In this document: piece by piece, positions 1 to 8,396 of the stretch | Layout: each line of letters starts with the position of its first letter | How positions within the stretch are numbered: the first letter of the stretch is position 1 | NCBI GenBank assembly: GCA_024234055.1 | Contig: JACKOW010000021.1 | Coordinates: forward strand, 1 to 58,884 | Direction: 5' to 3' | Length of the DNA: 58,884 nt | Origin: Rhodanobacteraceae bacterium | GTDB taxonomy: Bacteria > Pseudomonadota > Gammaproteobacteria > Xanthomonadales > SZUA-5 | Notes under the pieces: model-generated | Seen by the model: only the letters and a program-made list of their open reading frames with translations | The model's database searches: none | What the model was told of the DNA's origin: nothing | Made by a program: the position numbers and the translations under genes

Positions 1-1
1 G

Positions 2-2185
2 CAGATCCTTGATCTGATCCTGCCCGAGTTCAGTCGGCTGGTGGCCAGCGCCGCCCCCGGCGGCGATGCCGAGGGCGATCTCGGCAAACATCTGAACCCC
101 TTCAAGCGCAAGAGCGAGCGCCCGGCGGTGTGGTGGTCGGGGGTCACCGACATCGATGGCGAGCACACCTTCAGCTTCGACATGCCGGATCATTTCAACG
201 GCCAGCTGCGGGTGATGGCGGTGGCAGTGACCGCCGACCGCATCGGCATTGCCCAGACCAAGGCCCTGGTGCGCGGTGATTTCGTGCTGACACCAACGAT
301 ACCGACGCACGTGGCGCCGGGCGATGAGTTCGAGTTGCCGGTGGGCATCGCCAACACCGTCGAGGGCGGCGAGGAGGCCATGGCAATCAGCCTGAAGCTG
401 GATCTGCCCAAGTCGCTGACGCTGGTGGGCGAGCTGCCTGGCGCGCTGTCGCTGAAGCCGGGACAGGAGGGTACCGTGCGTGTCCGTCTTCGTGCAGGCG
501 ACACCCTGGGCGCTGCGCCGATCGGCCTGGTGGCCGAGTCCGGCACGCGCAGCGCCAAGCGCCGGATCGAGCTGTCGCTGCGACCGGCCGTTGTAGGTCG
601 CAGCGATCTGATCCTCGGTCGCGCCGATCGCAAGGTCGAGCTCAAGGATCTGCGCCGCATGTACCCAGAGCGCTCGCAGCGTTTGCTGTCGGCCTCGACC
701 TCGCCCTTTGTCGCCGCCGACGGTCTGGCCGCGTATCTTGCCGACTATCCGCATCTGTGTACCGAGCAGTTGCTGAGCCAGGCGATACCGGCGCTGGTCT
801 ACGGCAAACGACCGGAATTCGGTCGTATCAGCGGCGCCGAGCCGGGCGTCAACCTCGGGCTGATCAACGTGCTGCGCGCGCGTCAGAACGGCCAGGGCGG
901 TATCGGCCTGTGGCTGGCCACACCGGATGTCGATCCCTTCATCACGGCTTACGCCGCTTTCTATCTGGTGGAAGCGCGCGAGCGCGGCGAGCCGGTGCCG
1001 GCCGATCTGATGAACGCGGTCAATCGCTATCTGACCCGCATGGCCGGCGATGCCGCCCTGACCCAGCTGCACGAGCTGCGTTCTCGGGCGCTGGCGGTGT
1101 ACCTGCTGATCCGCCAGGGGCAGACCGCCACGGCCCTGCTGAGCGCCGTGCACGAGCAGCTCAAGCGCGATTATCCGCAAGCTTGGAAGGACGACACCAT
1201 CGGCATGCTGCTGGCGTCCAGCTACGCCCTGTTGCAGCAAGCCAAACCGGCCAGGGAACTGGCTCAGGGCGGCCTTGCGCGGGTCGGTGCGGCGCAGCCG
1301 CCCAAGTACGGCGGCTACGCCTATTACTACGACGCCAGCATCGACACCGCGTGGGTGGTGTATCTGGCGCACAAGCACTTTCCCAAGGAGGCCGAGCGCA
1401 TCTCGGTGCGGGCCATCGAGAATCTGCTCTATCCGCTGCAGAAGAATCAGTACAACACCCTGTCCTCGGCGCTGACCGTGCTGGCGCTGGATGCCTACAC
1501 CAGTGCCAAGGCTGATGCCGGTCTGCCGGTGCTGCAGGCGCTGGGCTTCGATGGCAAGGAGCGCACTTTCGGCGAGGCCTTCGGCGTGCTCCAGCGCGGC
1601 GCCTTCCTCAATGACGATCAGCTGCTGAGAGTGATCCCACCGAAAGCCACGCCCAGTTGGTATGTGCTCAGCCAGACCGGCTACGACACGGTCATGCCCA
1701 AGGCGGTACAGGATCAGGGCATCGAGATCGTGCGCGAGTATCTGGGTGCCAATGGTCAGCCGCTGACCCAGGCGGAACTCGGCCAGGAAATCACCGTGCG
1801 CCTGCGCCTGCGGGCGCTCGGCGCCGATGCCATCGGCTCTATCGCGATCGTCGATCTGCTCCCCGGCGGCTTCGAGCCGGTGGTGCAATTGCCACCGCCG
1901 GCCGCCGACAGCGGCGAGAACGAGGACGAGGCGGATGGTGACAGCTCACCACCCGCGCCGACGCTGGCACTGCCCGGCAGCACGCTCTACACCGAGCATG
2001 TCGAGCAGCGCGAGGACCGGGTGGTGCTCTACGCCACGGCCGGACCGCGCGTGGCCGAGTTCCTGTACCGGATCCGTCCCAGCAACCCGGGCAGCTTCGT
2101 GGTGCCACCGGCCTACGCCGAGTCCATGTACGAACGCAGCATCTACGCCCAGGGCGGCCCGGCCGGGAACATCGAGGTCAAGTAG
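2..2185 (+). CDS. Bacterial alpha-2-macroglobulin family protein, C-terminal part (5' end outside window)
   Basis: The reading frame is already open at base 2, so this is the C-terminal ~728 residues of a larger protein (family members are usually 1,500-2,000 aa). Bacterial alpha-2-macroglobulins are periplasmic or lipid-anchored traps thought to protect against proteases, often alongside penicillin-binding protein 1C. Near the start of the visible part is a typical A2M domain stretch (ALVRGDFVLTP...APGDEFELPVGIAN). The thioester motif CTEQ is at bases 758-769, followed by the alpha-helical complement-like domain and a C-terminal MG10-like beta domain (from about base 1760). An acidic/proline linker (EDEADGDSSPP) lies inside that last domain. 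The TAG stop falls inside a REP-like repeat that starts at 2182. No pbpC is seen downstream; it could lie upstream of the window. Family assignment is firm. Confidence 0.88.
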   Translation, partial: QILDLILPEFSRLVASAAPGGDAEGDLGKHLNPFKRKSERPAVWWSGVTDIDGEHTFSFDMPDHFNGQLRVMAVAVTADRIGIAQTKALVRGDFVLTPTIPTHVAPGDEFELPVGIANTVEGGEEAMAISLKLDLPKSLTLVGELPGALSLKPGQEGTVRVRLRAGDTLGAAPIGLVAESGTRSAKRRIELSLRPAVVGRSDLILGRADRKVELKDLRRMYPERSQRLLSASTSPFVAADGLAAYLADYPHLCTEQLLSQAIPALVYGKRPEFGRISGAEPGVNLGLINVLRARQNGQGGIGLWLATPDVDPFITAYAAFYLVEARERGEPVPADLMNAVNRYLTRMAGDAALTQLHELRSRALAVYLLIRQGQTATALLSAVHEQLKRDYPQAWKDDTIGMLLASSYALLQQAKPARELAQGGLARVGAAQPPKYGGYAYYYDASIDTAWVVYLAHKHFPKEAERISVRAIENLLYPLQKNQYNTLSSALTVLALDAYTSAKADAGLPVLQALGFDGKERTFGEAFGVLQRGAFLNDDQLLRVIPPKATPSWYVLSQTGYDTVMPKAVQDQGIEIVREYLGANGQPLTQAELGQEITVRLRLRALGADAIGSIAIVDLLPGGFEPVVQLPPPAADSGENEDEADGDSSPPAPTLALPGSTLYTEHVEQREDRVVLYATAGPRVAEFLYRIRPSNPGSFVVPPAYAESMYERSIYAQGGPAGNIEVK

Positions 2186-2443
2186 AAGCGACCTCGCGTC
2201 GCGACCGGGACGCGGCCGCGTTGAGAGGTCTCGCGGCGTGAGTGAGGAGATTGATTCAACGCGGAGAACGCAGAGAAACGCGGAGAACACGGAGAGAAGC
2301 AAGACTGATCTGTAAACGCTGTTCTCTGCGTTCTCTGCGGCCCTCTGCGTTCTCCGCGTTCCCCTTCTGACCACAACTCAGCGCGATTCCTGATCTTCGC
2401 CGCAGCGGCGCGACTCCGCGGTCGCGACCCAAGGTCGTTCCTA
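2182..2443. repeat. Composite inverted repeat: REP-like ends enclosing paired nonamer arrays
   Basis: The outer arms are a REP-like element: GTAGAAGCGACC at 2182-2193 continuing to 2207, and its inverse ending GGTCGTTCCTAC near 2442. Inside are roughly 9-bp units of the AACGCGGAG/AACGCAGAG type (about 2257-2297). Their inverted counterparts (GTTCTCTGC, GTTCTCCGC) follow at about 2319-2366. The stop codon of the upstream gene lies in the left arm. The same nested layout recurs elsewhere in this window with other unit sequences. Confidence 0.8.
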
Positions 2444-3778
2444 CAGTGGCGCGGGATCGCTCGATGGCTGTGCGGCGGTGAGCGCTGGCTTGGAGGCGAG
2501 CGCAGAATGGCGTGACAGCTGCTGGAAATCGCTGCCGGCCGGACGCTGGAACACGCGCAGGCCGAATTCAGGCAGCACCGCCAGCAGATGGTCGAAGATG
2601 TCTGACTGGATGTCTTCGTACTTGGCCCAGCGGGTCTCCCTGGCGAAGAAATAGATCTCCAGCGGCAGGCCTTCGGGCCCCGGCGGCAGCTGCCGAACGA
2701 TGAAGGTCATGTCTGGGTGGACGTGCGGATTGCGCTTGAGCCAGGCCACCACATAGGCCCGGAAAGTGCCGAGATTGGTCAGGCGACGCTGGTTGGTCAG
2801 CACCTCGGGATCGCCGGCATGCTCGCGATTCCATTTTTCGACCTCGGCCTTGCGCTCGGTCAGATAGCCGCGCAGCACCTCGATGCGGCCGAGCCGGTCA
2901 ATCTCCTCGGATGACAAGAAGTGCACCGTATTCATGTCGATGCTGATCGCGCGCTTGATGCGGCGGCCGCCGGCATCGAACATGCCGCGCCAGTTGCGAA
3001 AGCTGTGCTCCAGGAATTTGTGGGTGGGGATCACGGCAATGGTGCGATCCCAGTTGGACACGCTGACCTGATTGAGGCTGATGTCGACCACATCGCCGTC
3101 GACGCCGAATTGCGGCATCTCGATCCAGTCGCCGACCCGGATCAGGTCATTGGCGGTGATCTGGATGCCGGCGACCAGACTCAGCAGGGTGTCCCGGAAC
3201 ACCAGCAGCAGGATCGCCGTCATGGCGCCCAGGCCAGACAACAGGAACCAGGGCGACTGCCGCATCAGCGTGGCGATGATCAGGATCACGGTGAACACCC
3301 AGACCACGATGGCCACCACCTGCAGATAGCCCTTGATCGGTCGGTTCCGCGAAATCGGATAGCGCGCGTAGATGCTGTTGATGGCGCTGAGGAAGGCGCT
3401 CAGTCCCAGCGCCACCGCCAGGAAGGCAAACGCACGGGTGACGCGTTGCACCAGCTCGACCCAGCCTTCGCCTAGGCCGGGAATCATGCTCACGCCAGTG
3501 TGGATCAGCAGCAGCGGGATCAGCCAGGCGAGGCGCCGGAATACACCCTGGTCCATCAGCACGTCATCCCACCAGGTTCCGGTATGGCTGAACAGCTTGT
3601 CCAGCGCGCGCAGGATCAATCGCTGGGTCAGCAGATGCAGCACGATGACGCCCAGCACCAGCAGCAGCACGCCCAGCAAGGGCCCCCACAGCGGATCAGC
3701 CAACCAGGCCGCGAACCAGCTTGAAGCCAGCGCCTGCGCACTCTCCGGATCCGGCAAGTTCTGCGTGGTCTCGTCCAT
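2441..3778 (-). CDS. ybdG: YbdG/MscM-type mechanosensitive ion channel
   Basis: A 445-aa inner-membrane channel of the MscS superfamily that opens on membrane tension during osmotic downshock. About five hydrophobic segments precede the MscS pore-type helix (SGLGAMTAILLLVFRDTLLS), then the cytoplasmic beta domain. Several stretches match what I know of E. coli YbdG closely: LISGLGAM-like pore, GDWIEMPQFG, GGRRIKRAISID, LTNLGTFRAY and GLPLEIYFFARE. Length is near the 415 aa of the E. coli protein. An ATG further upstream (4117) would add about 110 residues, but these are merely translation of the heptamer repeat array, so I place the start at MDETTQNL. The C-terminus ends inside the REP-like arm of the neighbouring repeat. 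Confidence 0.9.
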   Translation of the reverse strand: MDETTQNLPDPESAQALASSWFAAWLADPLWGPLLGVLLLVLGVIVLHLLTQRLILRALDKLFSHTGTWWDDVLMDQGVFRRLAWLIPLLLIHTGVSMIPGLGEGWVELVQRVTRAFAFLAVALGLSAFLSAINSIYARYPISRNRPIKGYLQVVAIVVWVFTVILIIATLMRQSPWFLLSGLGAMTAILLLVFRDTLLSLVAGIQITANDLIRVGDWIEMPQFGVDGDVVDISLNQVSVSNWDRTIAVIPTHKFLEHSFRNWRGMFDAGGRRIKRAISIDMNTVHFLSSEEIDRLGRIEVLRGYLTERKAEVEKWNREHAGDPEVLTNQRRLTNLGTFRAYVVAWLKRNPHVHPDMTFIVRQLPPGPEGLPLEIYFFARETRWAKYEDIQSDIFDHLLAVLPEFGLRVFQRPAGSDFQQLSRHSALASKPALTAAQPSSDPAPL

Positions 3779-3914
3779 GACTGGCGCACTCCAACAACGG
3801 TTCAGCCGCCGATGGTAACAAGGGTGGCCGGATGGGGCACGGGGCACGGGGCACGGGGCACGGGGCACGGGGCACGGGGCACGGGGCACGGGAAAGGCTA
3901 AGGGTTTCGAGCTT

Positions 3915-3987
3915 TTGTGGGCCCAGACTTGTCTGGACGCTCCTGGTAGCGGGCCGAAAGAGCGTCCGGACAAGTCCGGACCCACAA
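3915..3987. repeat. Hairpin element, copy 1 (arms themselves palindromic)
   Basis: The left arm TTGTGGGCCCAGACTTGTCT continues GGACGCT; the right arm (3961-3987) is its inverse with two mismatches. Each arm contains a smaller palindrome of the form CCAGACTTGTCTGG. A second copy, with the same flanking GGGAAAAGGCTA, lies at 6525-6592. Confidence 0.8.
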
Positions 3988-4057
3988 GAGCGGGCTTCAT
4001 TGCGAGCCACCTGTTCCGGCGTGAAACTGCCCACGGGCCATGAACCACAAGCTGCCT

Positions 4058-4131
4058 GTAGGAGCGACCTCGCGTCGCGACCGCCAAGCCGCAGGTCCAC
4101 AGTAGTGGTCGCGCCACAAGGGCGCTCCTAC
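4058..4131. repeat. Inverted pair of REP-like elements (GTAGGAGCGACC type)
   Basis: GTAGGAGCGACCTCGCGTCG on the left, with the inverse GTGGTCGCG...GGCGCTCCTAC on the right, about 20 bp apart. The same element occurs at 2182, about 2417-2443 and 19605-19628. Confidence 0.8.
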
Positions 4132-4269
4132 AACAGCATCAAGCCCGTAGCCTTTTCCCGTGCCCCCTGCCCCGCTCCCCCTGCCCCGTCTTGTGCGCGC
4201 CCCCGGTGCCCGATCCCGTCCATCTGATGCTAGGGTTCAGGCTCCTGTACACCTACTGGAGCCCACCCC

Positions 4270-5082
4270 GTGGCTGAGTACTCTCTGGGCCATAGCCCGG
4301 CTGAACAACAACGCTTGCAGCGTCAGGCAGCGCTGTTGCGCAACATCACCCAGACCATCTGGCGCCGGGCCGGACTGGAGCCGGGCATGCGGGTGCTCGA
4401 TGTCGGCTGCGGGGTCGGCGATACCAGCTTTCTGGCCGCGGACATGGTGGGTGTCGACGGCATGGTGGTGGGTCAAGATCGCTCGCCCGAGGCGCTGGCT
4501 ACGGCCCGTCAGCGGGCCGCGGAGCTGGGTCTGGATCACGTCGAGTTTGTCGAAGGCGAGCTTGGCTCCTGGCCCGGATCCGACGAACGCTTCGATGCCA
4601 TCGTCGGTCGCTACGTGTTGATCCATCAGCCCGACATCGAGGAGGCGCTGCTCAAGCTGCGGCCGATGCTGCGCCCGGACGGCGGCATCATTGCCTTCCA
4701 CGAACTGGAGCTGGAGGCCCGTACCATGAGTGATCCGGCCTCCGAACTGGTGTTGCAGGTGCGCGGCTGGCTGCGTCAGGCCTTCAAGTTCGGGGGCATG
4801 CAGGCGCATGGGGTCATGGATCTGTCGCGCTGCTTCTTTGAAGCCGGTTTCGGCTGGCCACAGGTCGAGCTCTACCCCCTGGTCGGCTGCGGTCCGGACA
4901 GCTTTGCGCCGGCCTATCTGGTGGAGATCCTGCGCACGGTGGCACCAACGCTGGAGAAGCACGGCGTGATCAAGGTGGATGAGCTGGGCCTCGACACACT
5001 GGAGACGCGGCTGCGCGAATCCTGCGCCAACGGCGCCCCCGGTCTGGTCCAGATCAACGGCGGTGCCTGGGCCCGGATCTGA
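4270..5082 (+). CDS. SAM-dependent class I methyltransferase
   Basis: A 270-aa soluble enzyme. The SAM-binding motif I is VLDVGCGVGDTSFLA (about residues 40-54), followed by an acidic residue at the end of the second strand (VGQDRSPEAL). Motif II/III-like stretches are FDAIVGRYVLIHQPD and LLKLRPMLRPDGGIIAFHE. This is the UbiE/COQ5-like methyltransferase fold (Methyltransf_11/25 type). The C-terminal third (GWPQVELYPLVGCGPDS...) resembles the small-molecule methyltransferase group, but the substrate cannot be predicted. The start is a GTG chosen because the frame opens just there after the repeat region. The gene stands alone, flanked on both sides by repeats. Confidence 0.85.
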   Translation: MAEYSLGHSPAEQQRLQRQAALLRNITQTIWRRAGLEPGMRVLDVGCGVGDTSFLAADMVGVDGMVVGQDRSPEALATARQRAAELGLDHVEFVEGELGSWPGSDERFDAIVGRYVLIHQPDIEEALLKLRPMLRPDGGIIAFHELELEARTMSDPASELVLQVRGWLRQAFKFGGMQAHGVMDLSRCFFEAGFGWPQVELYPLVGCGPDSFAPAYLVEILRTVAPTLEKHGVIKVDELGLDTLETRLRESCANGAPGLVQINGGAWARI

Positions 5083-5206
5083 GCAGGGATCCGGCTCGGG
5101 GAGTCGGAACCTTAGGAATCCTTCACTTGTGTGCCGGGCAGTCCGCTCGCACACTGCTGCGGGAGTCCCGGTCGCCCCTGGCGGTGCGCCTACTTGCGCG
5201 GCAAAC

Positions 5207-5301
5207 AGGGGGCGAGGGGCAGGGGGCAGGGGCCCAAGCTCGCCACACGATCTGACCGTGCGGCGGGGTGGGTCCCCTGCCCCTTGCCCCCTGCCCCTTT
5301 C
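5207..5301. repeat. Paired inverted heptamer arrays (GGGGGCA-type)
   Basis: G-rich heptamers (AGGGGCA, GGGGGCA) at 5207-5233 face C-rich inverted heptamers (CCCCTGC CCCTTGC) at 5274-5301, with about 40 bp between. No gene lies in 5083-5357. Confidence 0.75.
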
Positions 5302-5357
5302 TTGAAGGCAGTAAAACCAATGACTTGCAAAATGCTCGGCGAGAGTTCCCCTGACTC

Positions 5358-6446
5358 ATGGTGATGCGCTGCTTCTGGACTGCGTTGGGCCTAGCGGCCT
5401 CGCTGACGGCGCATGCGGGTGAATTGCTGGAAGCCCAGGTCTTCGATCGCTATTCGCCGCTCGCGGCAGCCGATGAGTTCTCACGAAGGGTGTTCACCCC
5501 CACGACGCATGATCGGCTGCAGCGCTTTCAGCAGGCCATCGGTCAGCACGCGGTGGAACAGACCGTCGATCTCAGCGAGGAGCGGTTCGACATCTTCCTG
5601 CCCAGCCACAAACCGCCGGGTGGCTATGGACTGATCGTGTTCGTGTCGCCGATTCCGCGCTGGCCGCTGACCTACGACTGGAAGAAGGTGCTCGATCGCG
5701 AGGGGGTCATCTACGTCTCGGCGCGGCGCTCAGGCAACCAGCAGAATGTCTACGAGCGGCGCATTCCGCTGGCCTTGCATGCGCTGGAGAACATCCGCGC
5801 GCGCTATCCGATTGATCCCGAAAAAGTGGTCATCAGTGGCTTCTCCGGCGGCTCGCGCACGGCCATGCGCATTGCTGCCGCCTATGCCGACGTGTTTACC
5901 GGCGCCTTGCTGATCGGCGGTGCCAAGGTCATGGGCGAGGAGGACTTCGCGCCGCCGCCGCTGCCGATCATGCAGGCGCTGCAGACGCGCATGCGGGTGG
6001 TCTATTCCACCGGCAAGCTGGACATGCCCAATCGCAGGCTGGATGCCCGCAGCATCGCCGCGCTGAAGGCGCGCTGCGTGGCCGGCGTATTCAAGATCGA
6101 CGAGCCCGACATCGGCCATGAGGTGCCGGATCGAAGAACGCTGGAGCGGGCACTGAAGCGCCTGGACCAGCCCCTGGAACCCAAGTTGTTGAAGGCGCAG
6201 CAGCCCTGTCTGAATGAACTGGCCGAGCGCGTGGCGACCGACGTCAGCGCTGCCGAACAGGCCTACCAGCAACGCGATCCCGTCACTGCCGGCGAACTCC
6301 TGGGCGCCGCGGACCTGGCCTGGGGCGGTCTGGCTACCGAGCGGCTGGTCAAACTGGCGCGGGAACTGGCGCCGGGATTCACCGCGGCTCCCGAGGACAT
6401 AGCCAAGGAACCGCCAGACGAGGCAGCCGGGCCGAATCCCGGGTAG
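5358..6446 (+). CDS. Secreted alpha/beta-hydrolase (esterase-like)
   Basis: A 362-aa protein with an N-terminal signal peptide (CFWTALGLAASLTAHA, likely cleaved before GELLEA). The core is an alpha/beta-hydrolase fold: strand LIVFVSPI, then the nucleophile elbow GFSGG (in KVVISGFSGGSRTAMRIAA, serine as nucleophile). An acid/histidine region follows (YSTGKLDMPN and DEPDIGHEVPD, where the histidine is the likely catalytic base). This resembles putative esterases and polyhydroxybutyrate-depolymerase-like enzymes. The last ~90 residues (after LEPKLL) form an extra helical tail rich in alanine and glutamate that I do not recognise. The substrate is unknown. The gene is a single unit flanked by repeat blocks. 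Confidence 0.7.
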   Translation: MVMRCFWTALGLAASLTAHAGELLEAQVFDRYSPLAAADEFSRRVFTPTTHDRLQRFQQAIGQHAVEQTVDLSEERFDIFLPSHKPPGGYGLIVFVSPIPRWPLTYDWKKVLDREGVIYVSARRSGNQQNVYERRIPLALHALENIRARYPIDPEKVVISGFSGGSRTAMRIAAAYADVFTGALLIGGAKVMGEEDFAPPPLPIMQALQTRMRVVYSTGKLDMPNRRLDARSIAALKARCVAGVFKIDEPDIGHEVPDRRTLERALKRLDQPLEPKLLKAQQPCLNELAERVATDVSAAEQAYQQRDPVTAGELLGAADLAWGGLATERLVKLARELAPGFTAAPEDIAKEPPDEAAGPNPG

Positions 6447-6456
6447 CGTCGAGAGC

Positions 6457-6627
6457 GGGGCACGGGGCACGGGGCACGGGGCACGGGGCACGGGGCACGG
6501 GAAAAGGCTACAGGTCCGAGGCTTTTGTGGGTCCAGACTTGTCTGGACGCTTCTTCAGCACGACGCCAAGAGCGTCCAGACAAGTCTGGACCGGCAGGAT
6601 CAAAAGCGCCGCACCCCCGTGCCCCGT
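6457..6627. repeat. Composite inverted repeat: heptamer arrays around hairpin element copy 2
   Basis: Six tandem GGGGCAC heptamers (6457-6498) are followed by GGGAAAAGGCTA and the palindromic hairpin. Inverted heptamers (CCCCCGT GCCCCGT TACCCGT) follow from 6614. The right arm runs into the 3' end of the Rieske gene, so its TAA stop is made of array sequence. Confidence 0.82.
6525..6592. repeat. Hairpin element, copy 2
   Basis: GTCCAGACTTGTCTGGACGC (6531-6550) pairs with its inverse at about 6571-6591. It is nearly identical to the 3915-3987 copy, including the preceding CTTTTGTGG. Confidence 0.8.
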
Positions 6628-7718
6628 TACCCGTCACCCACCGCCCGCAACGCTGCCCGGTACAACTCCTGGAAATGGTGCACGCCCTGCTCGCGGGTGG
6701 GATGCACGCGACCGACCGTGTACGAGCCGCTGGCGAAGGCGCGCTGCACGCGCTCGCAGATGTCGATGTCCTGCTGCTGGGTAATCTCGGCCAGGTCCTG
6801 ATCCTGGGTGATGCGATCGGCGTGGGCCTCGACCAGTCCGGGTCGGTAGTAGTACTCGAAGTCGATGCGGCAGCTGTCCACACCGGTCGGAACGATGCGG
6901 TTGGTCTGCAGGCGGCCGGGCAGGATGTTCAGCATCGTGTTCGGCCACAGGAAGTAGTACAGCGCCGTGCCGGAGCCATAGAAACTGGTGTTGTTGTCGA
7001 GCGGGCTCCATTGCAGCGAATGCCAGGCTTCGCACTCGGTGCGGTAGCTGCGGTAGTCCAGCAGGCGGTTCAGTTCCGGGTGGATGTGCGGAACGTGATA
7101 GCCCTCCAGGTAGTTGTCGACATAAGCCTTCCAGTTGCAGGCCGCTGGATAGCTGATGCGGCGCTGGAAGACATAATCGTCCAAGGGCTCGGCCAGGCGC
7201 CCGTCGATGCCGGCGACCAGTTCGCTGAGCGGCGGCGTGCTCGGATCCAGCGCCACGAACACCAGTCCCTGCCAGATGTCGGCACGCGCTTGCGGCAAGC
7301 GGGTCTGCGTGCGATCCAGCCCTTCGATGGCATCGAGCTCCGGGCCACTGCGCAAGCCGCCCTGCAGATCGTAGGTCCAGCCATGGTACTGACAGCGCAG
7401 CTGCTTGAGGCCGCAACCATGGGCGGTGGCCAGCGGTCCGCCGCGATGACGACAGACATTGTGCAGGGCCCGGAGTACACCGTTGTCGTCGCGAAGCAGC
7501 AGCAAGGGCGTGCCCGCCACTTCGGTCACCATGTGATCGCCGGGCTGCGATAGCTGTGCAGCATGGGCGACGAACTGCCAGCTGCGGGCAAACACCGCGC
7601 TGCGCTCGCGCAGTGCGAGCTCAGCATCGGTGTAGCAGGCGGCCGGCAGCCCATGCGCCTGGGCCAGGGTTTGAGGCGTACGCCAGTCGATGGTGGACAG
7701 GGGAGACATGGGCGGCAC
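6627..7718 (-). CDS. Rieske [2Fe-2S] ring-hydroxylating oxygenase, alpha-subunit type
   Basis: A 363-aa protein of the Rieske non-heme iron oxygenase family (choline-monooxygenase/carnitine-oxygenase-like). The Rieske cluster ligands are Cys89-x-His91 and Cys109-x2-His112 (CRHRG...CQYHGW). The mononuclear iron site follows in the C-terminal domain: DNYLEGYHVPHIH, with His208 and His213. Such enzymes insert oxygen into aromatic rings or N-demethylate/cleave quaternary amines using electrons from a separate reductase. No reductase or ferredoxin is adjacent, so the partner is elsewhere. An alternative ATG at codon 4 (MSPLSTIDW) is equally plausible. The last few codons and the stop overlap a heptamer array. 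Confidence 0.85.
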   Translation of the reverse strand: MPPMSPLSTIDWRTPQTLAQAHGLPAACYTDAELALRERSAVFARSWQFVAHAAQLSQPGDHMVTEVAGTPLLLLRDDNGVLRALHNVCRHRGGPLATAHGCGLKQLRCQYHGWTYDLQGGLRSGPELDAIEGLDRTQTRLPQARADIWQGLVFVALDPSTPPLSELVAGIDGRLAEPLDDYVFQRRISYPAACNWKAYVDNYLEGYHVPHIHPELNRLLDYRSYRTECEAWHSLQWSPLDNNTSFYGSGTALYYFLWPNTMLNILPGRLQTNRIVPTGVDSCRIDFEYYYRPGLVEAHADRITQDQDLAEITQQQDIDICERVQRAFASGSYTVGRVHPTREQGVHHFQELYRAALRAVGDG

Positions 7719-7768
7719 CGGCTTGGAAAGAAGCGAAGTCTAGCCTTGCTGGCGTAGGCAGATGAGAG

Positions 7769-7852
7769 CCGTCGCGGCTGAAGCCGCTCCCACAGCAGAG
7801 TGGCGACGATGGCTGGAACCGGCTTCTGTGGGAGCGGCTTCAGCCGCGACAG
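7769..7852. repeat. Inverted pair of REP-like elements (TGTGGGAGCGGCTTCAGCCG type)
   Basis: The element CTGTGGGAGCGGCTTCAGCC (7826-7852) and its inverse (7769-7794) sit about 30 bp apart in the divergent space between the Rieske and SnoaL-like genes. A further copy is at 25089, with a degenerate inverse at 25379-25404. Confidence 0.8.
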
Positions 7853-7913
7853 ACCTCATGCCCCCATCCCCGACTCGCTATGCTCACCTCTTCCATCGCT
7901 TCGGGAGCAGACC

Positions 7914-8393
7914 ATGTCGGCCGAACAGAACGCAGCCCTGATTCAGCGCTTCTACGAGGCTTTTGCCCGGCGCGACGCGGCGACCATGGCCACCTGTTAC
8001 CACGCAGACGCACGCTTTTCAGATCCGGCCTTTCCCGATCTGCGTGGCGCCGACATTGCTGCGATGTGGACCATGCTCTGCGAGAGAGCCCAGGACTTCT
8101 CGCTGAGCTTCAGTGCCATCAGCGCCGAGGGCGATCGCGGTCAGGCGCACTGGGAGGCCCGCTATCTGTTCAGCAAGACCGGGCGTCAGGTACACAATGT
8201 GATTGATGCCAGTTTCAGGTTCAAGGACGGATTGATCATCGAGCATGCAGACCGATTCGATTTCTGGCGCTGGAGTCGAATGGCATTGGGTACACCGGGT
8301 CTGCTGCTGGGCTGGAGCGGCTTCCTGCGCGGCAAGGTGCAGGCCGAGGCAGCCAAGGGTCTGGCAATCTTCAAACGTCATCACAAAGGCTGA
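7914..8393 (+). CDS. SnoaL-like / NTF2-fold protein
   Basis: A 159-aa single-domain protein of the NTF2-like (SnoaL-like polyketide cyclase/ketosteroid-isomerase fold) superfamily. The pattern is IQRFYEAFARRDAATMATCYHADARFSDPAFPDLRG at the N-terminus, then a beta-sheet core ending RFKDGLIIEHADRFDFWRW. I start it at MSAEQNAAL: this matches the usual family start and is preceded by GGGAGCAGACC. The longer reading frame upstream only translates REP sequence. It sits 3 bp before a cation antiporter gene. The function is unspecified; many such proteins are small hydrolases, isomerases or ligand binders. Confidence 0.8.
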   Translation: MSAEQNAALIQRFYEAFARRDAATMATCYHADARFSDPAFPDLRGADIAAMWTMLCERAQDFSLSFSAISAEGDRGQAHWEARYLFSKTGRQVHNVIDASFRFKDGLIIEHADRFDFWRWSRMALGTPGLLLGWSGFLRGKVQAEAAKGLAIFKRHHKG

Positions 8394-8396
8394 GTC

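Larger units (their letters stand above)
3834..4210. repeat. Composite inverted repeat filling the 491-bp gene-free stretch after ybdG
   Basis: The stretch 3779-4269 holds no gene. It starts with eight perfect tandem copies of the heptamer GGGGCAC (3834-3889) followed by GGGAAAGGCTA. The right side has the inverse, TAGCCTTTTCCCGTGCC (about 4149-4165), running into degenerate CCCCTGC-type units to about 4200. Between the arms sit a palindromic hairpin (3915-3987) and a pair of inverted REP-like elements (4058-4131). The whole is a nested, roughly 380-bp inverted structure. It is transcribed, if at all, only as intergenic sequence between divergent genes. Confidence 0.85.

Noticed and set aside
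3834..3892. Heptamer arrays as a CRISPR array
   Set aside because: Units are 7-9 bp with no unique spacers and no cas genes; they are tandem repeats.
3779..4117. N-terminal extension of ybdG
   Set aside because: The extra residues (repeated VPRAPCP units) are translated heptamer array; YbdG homologues start near MDETTQ.
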